Notes: a model not told the origin generated them from the letters alone. A DNA stretch of 14,772 bases from CAZCGA01 sp964498075 (GCA_964498075.1 CAZCGA010000149.1:1-14772), one strand, 5' to 3'. Positions 1 to 9,676 are shown, numbered from the stretch's first letter. Program-made: numbers and translations.

Positions 1-100
1 ATGGCAACGTATACTTCCGAGCGCGCTTCGTCAGACTTCGCCTTTCCTCGACGCTGTCCGACTCGCGCAACCATAATACGTTGCCATATTTATGCCAACG
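1..100. repeat. inverted and direct copies of a 9-bp ATGscAACG element
   Basis: Bases 1-12 (ATGGCAACGTAT) and 76-87 (ATACGTTGCCAT) are perfect 12-bp inverted repeats; the left arm touches the window edge and may be longer. A third, near-identical half-site ATGCCAACG lies at 92-100 in direct orientation to the first. With 80-87 it makes a near-palindrome (GTTGCCAT, 4-base spacer, ATGCCAAC; 7 of 8 positions pair). This is seen directly. Its use is unknown: it could be an operator for a regulator, or the end of a small mobile element cut by the window edge. Confidence 0.5.
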
Positions 101-277
101 AATACTTAGTTCAACAAGGGCATGGAGCGGACCGACATGACCTTGGTCATCACTCGCGAGCGGTCGATGGCCGGCCGCTCATGCGCATCGCGTTAGAGAT
201 CAAGTTGGATCAGGCTCGCCGCTCTGCACCCATACACACGTATGGCTCGAACGCCTGCCTCGTGCTAGCGTCCTTCG
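101..277. other. non-coding stretch upstream of brnT, with one palindrome
   Basis: No convincing gene is seen. An open frame runs from base 1 through here to 531, but it has no recognisable domain and overlaps brnT in another frame. The only structure noticed is a perfect 6-bp inverted repeat, ATGACC-TT-GGTCAT, at 137-150, about 130 bases before brnT. Toxin-antitoxin operons are often autoregulated at palindromes, so an operator role is possible but unproven. Confidence 0.4.
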
Positions 278-568
278 GTGGCGAAGGCGCGGTTCGAGTG
301 GGACTCAAAGAAGGATCGCGAGAATCAGGCGAAGCATGGCGTGTCGTTCGGAGCGGCACAGTTCGCATTTGCCGATCCGAAGCGCGTGATCGCAGAGGAT
401 CTTTCCCACAGTTCGAGCGAGAAGCGGCACTACTGCTTTGGCTGGGTTGGGGGCGGCGTGTTGACCGTTCGGTTCACATACCGCGAAGGCGTGATTCGGA
501 TCATTGGGGCAGGGTACTGGCGGAAGGGTAAGCGAACCTATGAACGAGAGAATCAAGTACACCGATGA
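278..568 (+). CDS. brnT: BrnT-family (DUF497) toxin
   Basis: Predicted small ribonuclease toxin of a type II toxin-antitoxin system. Known BrnT proteins have a RelE-like fold, cut RNA to stop growth, and are held inactive by a DNA-binding BrnA partner. The 96-residue product has the family's opening FEWDSKK...NQAKHGVSF (residues 6-24), the central DP..VIAEDLSHS segment, and the closing IRII...KRTYE segment (73-89). Length fits the family (about 90-95). The start is GTG with no clear Shine-Dalgarno, chosen because the family begins just before FEWD. The conserved ISAR motif reads IGAG here (76-79), so the usual Arg is missing and activity is uncertain. It overlaps the antitoxin gene by 29 bases, as expected for co-translation. 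Confidence 0.85.
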   Translation: MAKARFEWDSKKDRENQAKHGVSFGAAQFAFADPKRVIAEDLSHSSSEKRHYCFGWVGGGVLTVRFTYREGVIRIIGAGYWRKGKRTYERENQVHR

Positions 569-824
569 ACGACTCGGCGAGCTGAAGATCGTTCCCGATT
601 TTCTGCCAGCTCCGGAGGATCTCGTGTTTCGCGACGAGGGCATCAAGGTCACCATCGCCTTGAGCAAGCGGAGCGTTGATTTCTTCAAGGCGGAAGCGCG
701 CAAGCACGGGACCCAGTACCAGCGAATGATCCGACGCCTACTCGACGCTTATGCCGAGCATCAAACGCGATCTCTAACCAGGCGCTCAACACGGCCGCGC
801 GCTAAAGCGGCACGCGCCGGCTAG
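540..824 (+). CDS. brnA: BrnA/CopG-type ribbon-helix-helix antitoxin
   Basis: Predicted antitoxin that binds and neutralises BrnT and represses the shared promoter. The 94-residue product has the acidic, proline-rich N-terminal half often seen in BrnT partners (IVPDFLPAPEDLVF, about 14-27). A ribbon-helix-helix domain follows: strand KVTIALS, then helices SVDFFKAEARKHG and YQRMIRRLLDAYAE (about 35-72). The basic tail (about 77-94) is rich in Arg and Lys. The ATG at 540 is preferred over an in-frame upstream codon at 504 because the family starts near MNERIKYTDE and this keeps a short overlap with the toxin gene. The order toxin-then-antitoxin is normal for BrnTA. A generic CopG antitoxin is the alternative label. 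Confidence 0.8.
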   Translation: MNERIKYTDERLGELKIVPDFLPAPEDLVFRDEGIKVTIALSKRSVDFFKAEARKHGTQYQRMIRRLLDAYAEHQTRSLTRRSTRPRAKAARAG

Positions 825-866
825 CGCGGAGGCGTTTGGCGGGAAGAACAGCGTGCTGCGGATTGC

Positions 867-1694
867 ATGGCTGAGTACCTCCAATTCTGGACGTTGATGC
901 GCGCGCGCAAGGCGTTCGATGGCAACGATGCGCCCGTTCGAGCATTGGAGAACGGCTGGTTCAAGGGCCTGGCGCCCGGAGATGTGCTTTGGCTCCTGAC
1001 AGGCGACGCTGAGCAGCTGGTTCTCGTCATACGAATGGCGGTCGCGGTCGTGACGCCGCTGGATAGTCACCCCAAGTATGCGGTTGGCAATTCGAGGGTG
1101 TTCACGAATACACGCATCACGTCTCCGAAGGAGTTCTCGGAAACTCCAAGGGCCATCCCGATCAGCTGGCGGAGCGTTCGGTCTCTTCGATTCGACTCGA
1201 CCTCATCCATGATCCGGGGACGCCGGGGTTCAGTTCTCACTGGACCTCTTGCATCCATGCGTCGGCTGCATCCAGACAGTGTTTCCACTCTTGCCACTCT
1301 GTGGGAGCAGCGGAAATCGCATTCATGGAATGTACTGGGAACCAACAGTCGTGGTGGCGGCTTCAGTGTCGACCCCTCGAAACGAAGAGAGGTCGAGACA
1401 GCTGCGATTGCAGCGGTCACCCGTCAGTTGGCGAACCAAGGTTGGACCGTACGTTCCGTTGAAGCCGATCGAGTCGGTTACGACTTGCACTGTACCGGCG
1501 CGAACGGAGAGATTCGCGTGGAGGTTAAGGGCAGCTCCTCCGCGGCCGACTCCTTCATCATGACGCGCGGCGAGCGGACCCAGCTAACTGATCCATCGTT
1601 CCGAGTGGCCCTCGTAAGCAATGCGCTTTGCAGCCCCACCGTACGCCTCCTTCGGGGCTCTGAGGTCCTAGAGCGGGAGAGGTGCCATGGCTGA
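867..1694 (+). CDS. DUF3883 domain protein, PD-(D/E)XK nuclease-like
   Basis: The last 110 residues (about 168-275) match the DUF3883 pattern: a DPSKRREVETAAI helix, then GYDL (D206), then VEVKG (E219, K221). The spaced D...E-x-K set is the signature of PD-(D/E)XK phosphodiesterases, and DUF3883 occurs in restriction-like and defence-associated proteins. The N-terminal 60 residues (GWFKGLAPGDVLWLLTGD then LVLVIRM) resemble a small PUA/EVE-like barrel by pattern only. The region 60-150 is not recognisable and is oddly rich in Arg and Ser, so an undetected compensating frameshift there is possible. The product is 275 residues from an ATG, 42 bases after brnA. Its stop overlaps the next start (ATGGCTGA), suggesting translational coupling. 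The substrate is unknown. Confidence 0.65.
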   Translation: MAEYLQFWTLMRARKAFDGNDAPVRALENGWFKGLAPGDVLWLLTGDAEQLVLVIRMAVAVVTPLDSHPKYAVGNSRVFTNTRITSPKEFSETPRAIPISWRSVRSLRFDSTSSMIRGRRGSVLTGPLASMRRLHPDSVSTLATLWEQRKSHSWNVLGTNSRGGGFSVDPSKRREVETAAIAAVTRQLANQGWTVRSVEADRVGYDLHCTGANGEIRVEVKGSSSAADSFIMTRGERTQLTDPSFRVALVSNALCSPTVRLLRGSEVLERERCHG

Positions 1695-2321
1695 TTCGAT
1701 CTCCCTTCCCGGCGTTGACTGGGGCAAGTTCGATGCGTTGATGCAGCAGCTTGGATCGCGCTCGCCCCGTCCGACCGGAGCCACAGAATCACTCCAGGGC
1801 CTCAGATACCGCTACGCTGCTTGCGTGCATCATGCGGTGCCTTCACCGCGCTAATGACCCAGAGCATCGCACCGCCCCAGGAAGCCCGCTACCTCCAGGA
1901 GCGCGAGCTCTTTGAGTTCTTTGTCACGGGCCACAGCGCATTGGAATGTGGAGCGTATTGTCTCTATAGCTGCGGTAGAGTGATCGCCGCAACCTTGTTC
2001 CAGGCACCGGACGACGGGGTAAACGTGGCGCGCACCGCTCACGATTTCGCCGCGGCATTTCCGGGAGACTCTTTGTCGCTTTTTCTCGGCACCGTCGCCG
2101 GCTCGGCAGAGTTCAGGGACTGGCGCCGCATCCGCAACGTTTTGACTCACCGGTCGCACCCCGGACGTCAATTCAAGTCAAATCTCTTCAGCGGCCCGCC
2201 CGCCGAGTGGCTCGGTATAGCGCTCGATGCTTCCACCACATCGGTACGCTGCCAATGGCTGACGAGCGCCGTCAACGACTTCATCTCCGAGGCAAGTACG
2301 TTCTTCCATGCGCACCCTTAG
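1687..2321 (+). pseudogene. frameshifted gene for a HEPN-like protein
   Basis: Two open frames look like one gene broken by a single-base deletion. Frame 1 starts at ATG 1687, overlapping the DUF3883 gene, and reads MADSISLPGVDWGKFDAL to RYRYAACVHHA before stopping at 1852-1854. Frame 3 carries on as GAFTALMTQSIAPPQEAR, then LQERELFEFFVTGHSALE, to a stop at 2319-2321. Adding one base near 1837-1838 joins them into about 211 residues. The C-terminal part is mostly helical and contains RNVLTH (2133-2150), which fits the R-N-x3-H motif of HEPN ribonucleases. Alternatively these are two genes coupled by the TAATG at 1852-1856, giving 55 and 155 residues. I prefer the frameshift because the first piece ends mid-helix and the second begins mid-domain. 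Sequencing error is possible. Confidence 0.6.
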
Positions 2322-2343
2322 CCTGCTGCCTCCCGCCGTGTCG

Positions 2344-2372
2344 TTGATACGCTCAATTCAAGGTTGTACACA
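2344..2372 (+). promoter_or_regulatory. weak candidate sigma70-type promoter for the methyltransferase gene
   Basis: TTGATA (2344-2349, five of six bases to TTGACA), a 17-base spacer and TACACA (2367-2372, only three of six to TATAAT). If used, transcription would begin near 2380, which would rule out the TTG codon at 2364 as the start of the next gene. Evidence is by pattern only. Confidence 0.22.
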
Positions 2373-2390
2373 TCGATCGCCCGCGCCGCG

Positions 2391-3092
2391 ATGAAGCACA
2401 TGTATTCGGTCGAGTGGTTCGACACGTTCGCTGCGACGGTGCCGGCCTCGATCACGGAGGCCGACCTCGACGGCATCTGTGGCGTCCTACCTCCCGACCA
2501 GTACCCGCGGATTGTCGACGTCGGGTGCGGTATCGGCAGGATCGCGGGTCCGCTATTCTCGCGCGGCTACGCGGTGACGGGTCTCGACATCAGTGTCGAG
2601 GCGCTGCGCAAAGCACGCCGGTGCGCCCCCGGCCCGCGCTACGTTGCGCTCGACCAGCGACACGTCGGCCGGATGCGCTGGTCGTTCGACGGCGCGCTCC
2701 TGCTCTGGAATAGCCTCGGCTTTGTCGGGCGCGGCACAGACCTCGATACGATGGCCGGCTTGGCCGAGGTCGTTCGCCCAGGCGGCAGGGTCGTCCTCGA
2801 TCTCTACCATCCCGATTGGCTGCAGCGGAACGAACGATCGGGCGAACCCGACGAGCGCGGGGCAGCGGTTCGACGCTGGATTCGTAACGGGCGCTGCTTC
2901 AACGAGATCCGATACGCCAACGGGCGGGTCGATGACATCCAATTCGATGTCTACCACCCCGAGGAGATTCGAGACCTCTCCCGTCGCGCCGGGCTCGAAC
3001 CCGGCGTCGATATGGTCTGGTGGGATTCAGAGTCGCGTCCGAGCCCAAACTCTCCACGCTATCAACTCATTTGCACGCGCCCAGAACCTTGA
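2391..3092 (+). CDS. class I SAM-dependent methyltransferase
   Basis: Predicted cytoplasmic methyltransferase that transfers the methyl group of S-adenosylmethionine to an unknown substrate. The 233-residue product has the Rossmann-type core: motif I VDVGCGIGR (42-50), the acidic end of strand 2 in GLDIS (D66), a WNSLGF segment (106-111) at the motif IV position, and VVRPGGRVVLDL (127-138), which is typical of post-motif III. The last third (about 160-230) is a beta-rich part likely to shape the substrate pocket. ATG 2391 is preferred to TTG 2364; ATG 2400 is equally possible, and none has a strong Shine-Dalgarno. It follows the frameshifted gene after about 70 bases and may be a separate unit. 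The substrate (small molecule, protein or nucleic acid) cannot be told from sequence. Confidence 0.75.
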   Translation: MKHMYSVEWFDTFAATVPASITEADLDGICGVLPPDQYPRIVDVGCGIGRIAGPLFSRGYAVTGLDISVEALRKARRCAPGPRYVALDQRHVGRMRWSFDGALLLWNSLGFVGRGTDLDTMAGLAEVVRPGGRVVLDLYHPDWLQRNERSGEPDERGAAVRRWIRNGRCFNEIRYANGRVDDIQFDVYHPEEIRDLSRRAGLEPGVDMVWWDSESRPSPNSPRYQLICTRPEP

Positions 3093-3193
3093 CGAGCTCC
3101 AGCCCTCCGGGTCGGGTGAGACCTGCCCGCCGCGCTGGTTTGAAAAATGGCAAGCTGGTATGCATTCCTGGATGCAGCGCGACGAAGTGCGCC

Positions 3194-3199
3194 GGGAGG
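3194..3199 (+). promoter_or_regulatory. Shine-Dalgarno GGGAGG that fixes the kinase start
   Basis: GGGAGG lies five bases before ATG 3205. The open frame runs upstream to 2593, opposite the methyltransferase frame, with other ATG codons at 3160 and 3172, but only the codon at 3205 has a well-placed ribosome binding site. Confidence 0.6.
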
Positions 3200-3204
3200 A
3201 CACC

Positions 3205-4812
3205 ATGGAACCGGTCTGTGATTCTGCGCTCGAGCAGCACCTGAAGCGTATCGAGGGCTATATGCGCGGCTGCGCGCTGCTCACCTATCCACGCACCAAG
3301 AGCCCGCTGCGCAGCGAGCTGGCGGCGTTCTTGTCGAGCCAGGCCGTGGAGGCGGTGGAGACGTGGCTGGCGGTGGTCTCTCCGGCGTTCGGCATTTCAG
3401 AGCAAGACCGTCCCAACGTGCGGCAGTGGATGCAGGACGCGCTCGTCCGGTGGATTCGACACATCGAGAATCCGGAAGACATCGAGACGTACGTCTACCT
3501 GTGTGACCATGCGCGCCGCGCCTTCATCTCGCAGTTCCCTGCATCCCGCTTTCTGAGCGGCCAGATGAAGCTCCGTCAGATCCTGATGGATCACCTGCGC
3601 GACGCCTACCACGGCGACCCCGACAAGCGCGAAGCCTTGCTGGCCTTGCTGCTCCAGGAGTTTCAGGAGCGCATCCTGCACATCAGCGACTTCTTCGTGG
3701 AAGCCCGGGAGGAGGAGCTGCGGCAGCAGGAGGCCAGCTACCGCAAGGCAATCGACAATGCCCCGGCGATCATCTTCATGGTCGACCACGAGTTCGGCAC
3801 GATCCTGAATGCCAATTGGGTCGCCGAGAAGATCGTCGGCTTCACGCGCAGCGAGATGATGGGCAGCCGCATCAGCGACCTGCTCCCGCCCGCGGAGCGG
3901 CCGCGGGCACTCCGGCTGTTCGAAGAGACGCGCCAGCGCGGGCACTCCAACCGCGAGGACCTCCACCTGCTGACGCGCGGCGGCGAGCTCGTCCCGGTCT
4001 TTTTCAACGCCGGGCTCATCGAGTACGGCGACCATCGCTTCTTCCAGGTGATCTGTGTCGACATCTCGGACCGCAAGCGGCTGGAGAGCCAGCTGATTCA
4101 GTCGGAGAAGATGGCGGCGATCGGACAGCTCGCGGCCGGCATCGCGCACGAGATCCGCAACCCGCTGGGGATCATCATGAACGCGTTGTACGATCTCAGG
4201 GAGATCGTCGACGGCACCAACCCCGCGGTGCAGGAAGACCTGCGCATCGCCAAGGAAGAGATCGAGCGCGCGCAAACAATCATCAACACCTTGCTGGAGT
4301 TCTCGCGCGAGTCGCGCGCCGAGCTGGAGCGCGTGGACATCAACGATCTGCTGCGCAAGACGTTGCAGCTGATGAACAAGAGCCTGCAGAACAGCGGCGT
4401 GCACGTCGTCGCCGAGCTCGGTTCCCTGAGCGCCTGCGTCGCCAACCAGAACGCCCTGCGGCAGATCTTCTTGAACCTGATCACCAACGCCGTGCAGGCG
4501 ATGCCCAACGGCGGGGAGCTGCGCGTCCGCACCGCTCCCTTGCTCGACGGGCGCATCCAGCTCACGTTTGAGGACACCGGGGTCGGCATTCCGCCGGAGC
4601 ACCTGAAAGATATCTTCAACCCGTTCTTCACCACCAAGGAACCGGGGCAGGGGACCGGCCTCGGCCTTTCGGTAGTCCACTCGGTCGTGAAACGCTATCA
4701 CGGTGACATCCACGTCCAGAGCGAGGTGAACGCCGGAACCACTTTTACCATCGAGTTTCCGTGCCCGTGCGAAGCCACAGCCTCCGCGGAGGATGTCGCG
4801 ACCTCCCATTGA
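3205..4812 (+). CDS. cytosolic PAS sensor histidine kinase (NtrB-like)
   Basis: Senses an unknown signal and phosphorylates the response regulator encoded directly downstream. The 535-residue product has no membrane segment, so it acts in the cytoplasm. Domains: a helical N-terminal module (about 10-165) with regularly spaced Trp, Arg and acidic residues, resembling RsbRD-type globin-like sensor domains by pattern; a PAS domain (about 175-292, SYRKAIDNAPAIIFMVD to DISDRKRLE); HisKA with phospho-acceptor His315 in GIAHEIRNP; and HATPase with N-box N424/N428, G1 box DTGVGI (457-462), F box NPFFTT (472-477) and G2 box GTGLGL (483-488). All catalytic boxes are intact. It ends 34 bases before the regulator start, so the two are co-transcribed. 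The N-terminal assignment is tentative; the kinase call is firm. Confidence 0.92.
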   Translation: MEPVCDSALEQHLKRIEGYMRGCALLTYPRTKSPLRSELAAFLSSQAVEAVETWLAVVSPAFGISEQDRPNVRQWMQDALVRWIRHIENPEDIETYVYLCDHARRAFISQFPASRFLSGQMKLRQILMDHLRDAYHGDPDKREALLALLLQEFQERILHISDFFVEAREEELRQQEASYRKAIDNAPAIIFMVDHEFGTILNANWVAEKIVGFTRSEMMGSRISDLLPPAERPRALRLFEETRQRGHSNREDLHLLTRGGELVPVFFNAGLIEYGDHRFFQVICVDISDRKRLESQLIQSEKMAAIGQLAAGIAHEIRNPLGIIMNALYDLREIVDGTNPAVQEDLRIAKEEIERAQTIINTLLEFSRESRAELERVDINDLLRKTLQLMNKSLQNSGVHVVAELGSLSACVANQNALRQIFLNLITNAVQAMPNGGELRVRTAPLLDGRIQLTFEDTGVGIPPEHLKDIFNPFFTTKEPGQGTGLGLSVVHSVVKRYHGDIHVQSEVNAGTTFTIEFPCPCEATASAEDVATSH

Positions 4813-4846
4813 CCCCGCCGCCTCGAGCGGCGGTGGCTGCCCGATC

Positions 4847-6202
<1,356 letters not shown>

Positions 6203-6238
6203 CGTGGGGCGGCGCTGGCGCGGGTGCCCGGTGCCGGG

Positions 6239-6607
6239 TCAGTAGCCGTGGTCGCGAATCGTGTGCTCATCGAGGCCGAAGAAGTGCGCGATCTCATGGA
6301 TCACGGTCTTCCGCACCTGCCGGCGAATGCGATCGGGGGTTCGAAACCCGAGCAACAGCGGGCGATAGAAGATGCTGATCTTGTCCGGCAGCGCTCCTCC
6401 ATAGCTGAAGCCGCGGCGACTGAGCGGCACGCCTTGATACAGCCCGAGCAGCGTGTCACGCCGCGGGTTCAGCCCGAGCGACCGCAGCAGCGCCGGATCC
6501 GGCTCGTCCTCGATGACGATTTCCACGTTCTCGAGCCGGCTGGCGAACTCCTCCGGCAGGTCGTCCAGTGCTTCGCGGACCAGCGCTTCGAACTCGGTCC
6601 GATCCAT
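6239..6607 (-). CDS. small zincin-like metallopeptidase (DUF1025/PF06262 type)
   Basis: Predicted zinc-dependent peptidase of the minimal zincin family. The 122-residue product has the signature HEIAHFFGLDE near its C-terminus: H104, E105, H108, and D113 as the likely third ligand of HExxHxxGxxD. The N-terminal half (LVREALDDLPEEF, then NVEIVIEDEP) and the middle (LLGLYQGVPLSRR, then LPDKISIFYRPLL) follow the family layout, and about 120 residues is the usual length. No signal peptide or membrane segment is seen. ATG 6607 was chosen over the longer frame to 6691 because family members start near MDRTEFE and the extra 28 residues show no conservation pattern. It is convergent with the regulator gene and divergent from the lipoprotein gene. 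The physiological substrate is unknown. Confidence 0.82.
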   Translation of the reverse strand: MDRTEFEALVREALDDLPEEFASRLENVEIVIEDEPDPALLRSLGLNPRRDTLLGLYQGVPLSRRGFSYGGALPDKISIFYRPLLLGFRTPDRIRRQVRKTVIHEIAHFFGLDEHTIRDHGY

Positions 6608-6690
6608 TGGCTGCACAGTACAACATTTCGTCGTGTGCCGCAGCCGTGCGCAACCTTGACGCTGAAGGTGAATCCTGACAGAGAGCCCCA

Positions 6691-7419
6691 ATGATCAGCT
6701 GTGCTATGCGGCGTACGGCCGTCGTTGCGTTCATGGCCACCTTGGCGGGCTGCGGAAGGAGCGGTTCGAACCCCGTCCTGTTCCCGGAGATCCGCTTCCA
6801 AGTCGTTCCAACGGGGCAGACGACGTTTCGCGTCGATTCCCTGGTCGCCGGGGGCGTTGAACACCCGAGTGTCATTGGACAGGAGTTCACCGCGACGTCC
6901 TTCTTCAACTTCGTGTTCGAGAATGCCACCAGCCCGCGCAGCGGCGCGTTCTGCCGGACGAGCGATACGGGCGCGATCAAGGTGGTACTGACTGTCACGG
7001 GTCAGAAATCGCAGACGGTTACGGAAGGGCCACCGTCAGTAGGCTGCGCGCATCCGGTGGTGATCTCCAGCGACCTGCCCGGTACGCCCATTGTCACGAC
7101 GCCGACCGCGTCGAGTCCGGAGGTGCGCTTCGACGTGTGTGTGCCGTCGCCGGACGCGTCGTCGTGCTTTACCGCTAATGATTCGGGCATCTTCGGGCTG
7201 ACGTTCTCCGGTACGTTCGGCGACCTGTTCATGACGTACCTGGTGGTCGGCACAACCCCTGGGATCTATTTTCTGCAGAACGCGCGAGACAATGTGAACG
7301 CCGTCCTGGCCCTGCAGCCGACTACCGGCCAACTCCTGCGCATCGAACTCTACATCAATGGCGCATTCATCGAGGCCCAGAGCGACTCGCACAACGTGAT
7401 CATCAGCAAGGACCTGTGA
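6691..7419 (+). CDS. predicted lipoprotein of unknown function
   Basis: Not recognised beyond its export signal. The 242-residue product begins with a short basic segment (R7, R8), a hydrophobic stretch and a lipobox LAGC ending at C21, so it is probably cleaved by signal peptidase II and anchored by lipid. The mature part is rich in Thr, Ser, Val and Gly with alternating hydrophobic residues, suggesting a beta-sandwich. It has four cysteines (C88, C119, C150, C159) that could form two disulfides outside the cytoplasm. ATG 6691 has a GAGAG a few bases upstream; ATG 6706 (MRRTAVV) is an equally sensible signal-peptide start. It is divergent from the metallopeptidase gene, and no neighbour hints at a role. 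Confidence 0.7.
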   Translation: MISCAMRRTAVVAFMATLAGCGRSGSNPVLFPEIRFQVVPTGQTTFRVDSLVAGGVEHPSVIGQEFTATSFFNFVFENATSPRSGAFCRTSDTGAIKVVLTVTGQKSQTVTEGPPSVGCAHPVVISSDLPGTPIVTTPTASSPEVRFDVCVPSPDASSCFTANDSGIFGLTFSGTFGDLFMTYLVVGTTPGIYFLQNARDNVNAVLALQPTTGQLLRIELYINGAFIEAQSDSHNVIISKDL

Positions 7420-7658
7420 GCGCGCCAGGCCGCGATGCCGTTATCAACATCGGGGATTTTCCTGAGGGACGATGCGTCACGCTTCGGTAACGTTCACGTT
7501 CGCTCTAGGAAGTAGCCCGAAGCTATTGAAATCGCTTCGGCAACGGCGATTCGTCCCGTGCATGCATCGTGGGCAATGCAAGCGAGCCCTTGCGGCAGAG
7601 GCGCCAGCGCGGTGCCGTCCACACCTTATCCACAGATTCTGTGCACTTTGACGGCCGT
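7420..7658. other. intergenic region between converging lipoprotein and sucC genes
   Basis: No gene is supported here. It contains a 7-bp hairpin, CCGAAGC (7517-7523) with GCTTCGG (7534-7540) and a 10-base loop, lying 118 bases past the sucC stop and without a T-run on either strand, so it is at best a weak terminator. It also contains TTATCCACA at 7626-7634, an exact match to the DnaA box. No sucD remnant was noticed. Confidence 0.5.
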
Positions 7659-8822
<1,164 letters not shown>

Positions 8823-8907
8823 CTGGCCCTCCTAACATTTGTCGGACTTGGTAGTGAGCAGCGACCCAACGGGGAGCGGTCCATAAGAATGGCGCCGGCC
8901 GCAGGCC

Positions 8908-9657
8908 CTAGCGCCACAGCAAGTCTTTGATCGCCTTGACCGTGGTCTGTCGTCCCAGCTCGCCGATTGCCGTGGTCAGGGGAATCTCCTTGGGGCACAC
9001 CTGCACGCAGTTCTGCGCGTTGCCGCAGTCGGCGATGCCGCCTTCGCCCATCATGACCTCGAGCCGCTCGCCCTTGTTCATCGTGCCGGTCGGATGCATG
9101 TTGAAGAGCACCACCTGCCCGATCACCGCCGCGCCCATGAACTTCGAGTGGTCGTTGTATTGCGGGCACACTTCGAGGCAGCAGCCGCAGGTCATGCAGC
9201 GCGACAGCGCGTAGGCCAACTCCTGCGTCTCCGCAGACACGCGCGGGCCCGGTCCGAGGTCGTACGTGCCGTCGATCGGAATCCAGGCGCGCGCCTGCTT
9301 GAGCACCTCGAACATCCGGCTGCGGTCGACCACCAGATCGCGGACCACCGGGAACTTCGTCATCGGCGCGAGAACAATCGGCTGCTCGAGCTGATCGACC
9401 AGCGCGGTGCAGCTCTGGCGCACGCGGCCGTTGACCAGCATGGTGCACGAGCCGCAGACTTCCTCGAGGCAACTGGCTTCCCACACGACCGGCGTCGTCG
9501 GCTTGCCGTCGTGCGTAACCGGGTTGCGCCGCACCTCCATCAGGACGGAAACAACATTGTGCTGCGGCTTGTAGGGAACCTCGAACTCCTCCCAGTAGGG
9601 TTGCGCCTGCGGATCGTCCTGGCGTTTGACGCGCAAGCGGATCGTGCGGGTCTCCAT
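8908..9657 (-). CDS. sdhB: succinate dehydrogenase/fumarate reductase iron-sulfur subunit
   Basis: Carries electrons from the flavin in SdhA to the haems and quinone in SdhC. The 249-residue product has an N-terminal plant-type ferredoxin domain with [2Fe-2S] ligands C63, C68, C71 and C83. A C-terminal domain follows: by the usual pattern C154, C157, C160 and C221 bind the [4Fe-4S] cluster, and C164, C211 and C217 bind the [3Fe-4S] cluster. All eleven ligands are present. It acts on the cytoplasmic face of the membrane. The gene starts 19 bases after the sdhA stop with AGGGA upstream, so the two are co-translated. Direction (oxidation of succinate or reduction of fumarate) cannot be decided from this subunit; the TCA neighbours favour succinate oxidation. 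Confidence 0.95.
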   Translation of the reverse strand: METRTIRLRVKRQDDPQAQPYWEEFEVPYKPQHNVVSVLMEVRRNPVTHDGKPTTPVVWEASCLEEVCGSCTMLVNGRVRQSCTALVDQLEQPIVLAPMTKFPVVRDLVVDRSRMFEVLKQARAWIPIDGTYDLGPGPRVSAETQELAYALSRCMTCGCCLEVCPQYNDHSKFMGAAVIGQVVLFNMHPTGTMNKGERLEVMMGEGGIADCGNAQNCVQVCPKEIPLTTAIGELGRQTTVKAIKDLLWR

Positions 9658-9676
9658 GCGATCGTCCCTGGGTGTC

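Noticed and set aside
1..531. 176-residue open frame from the window start
   Set aside because: It overlaps brnT in another frame, has no domain-like pattern, and its start is just the window edge.
3148..3163. TGGCAAGCTGGTATGC as a sigma54 (-24/-12) promoter for the kinase operon
   Set aside because: The GG-to-GC distance is one base too long for the strict sigma54 spacing and the -12 box is poor.
6227..6238. CCCGG-TG-CCGGG hairpin between the convergent regulator and metallopeptidase genes as a terminator
   Set aside because: The stem is short, the loop is tiny and there is no T-run on either strand.
7433..7461. CGATG/CATCG hairpin followed by GGGGATTTT as a terminator of the lipoprotein gene
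   Set aside because: Only a 5-bp stem with a 10-base loop, and the T-run is short and displaced.
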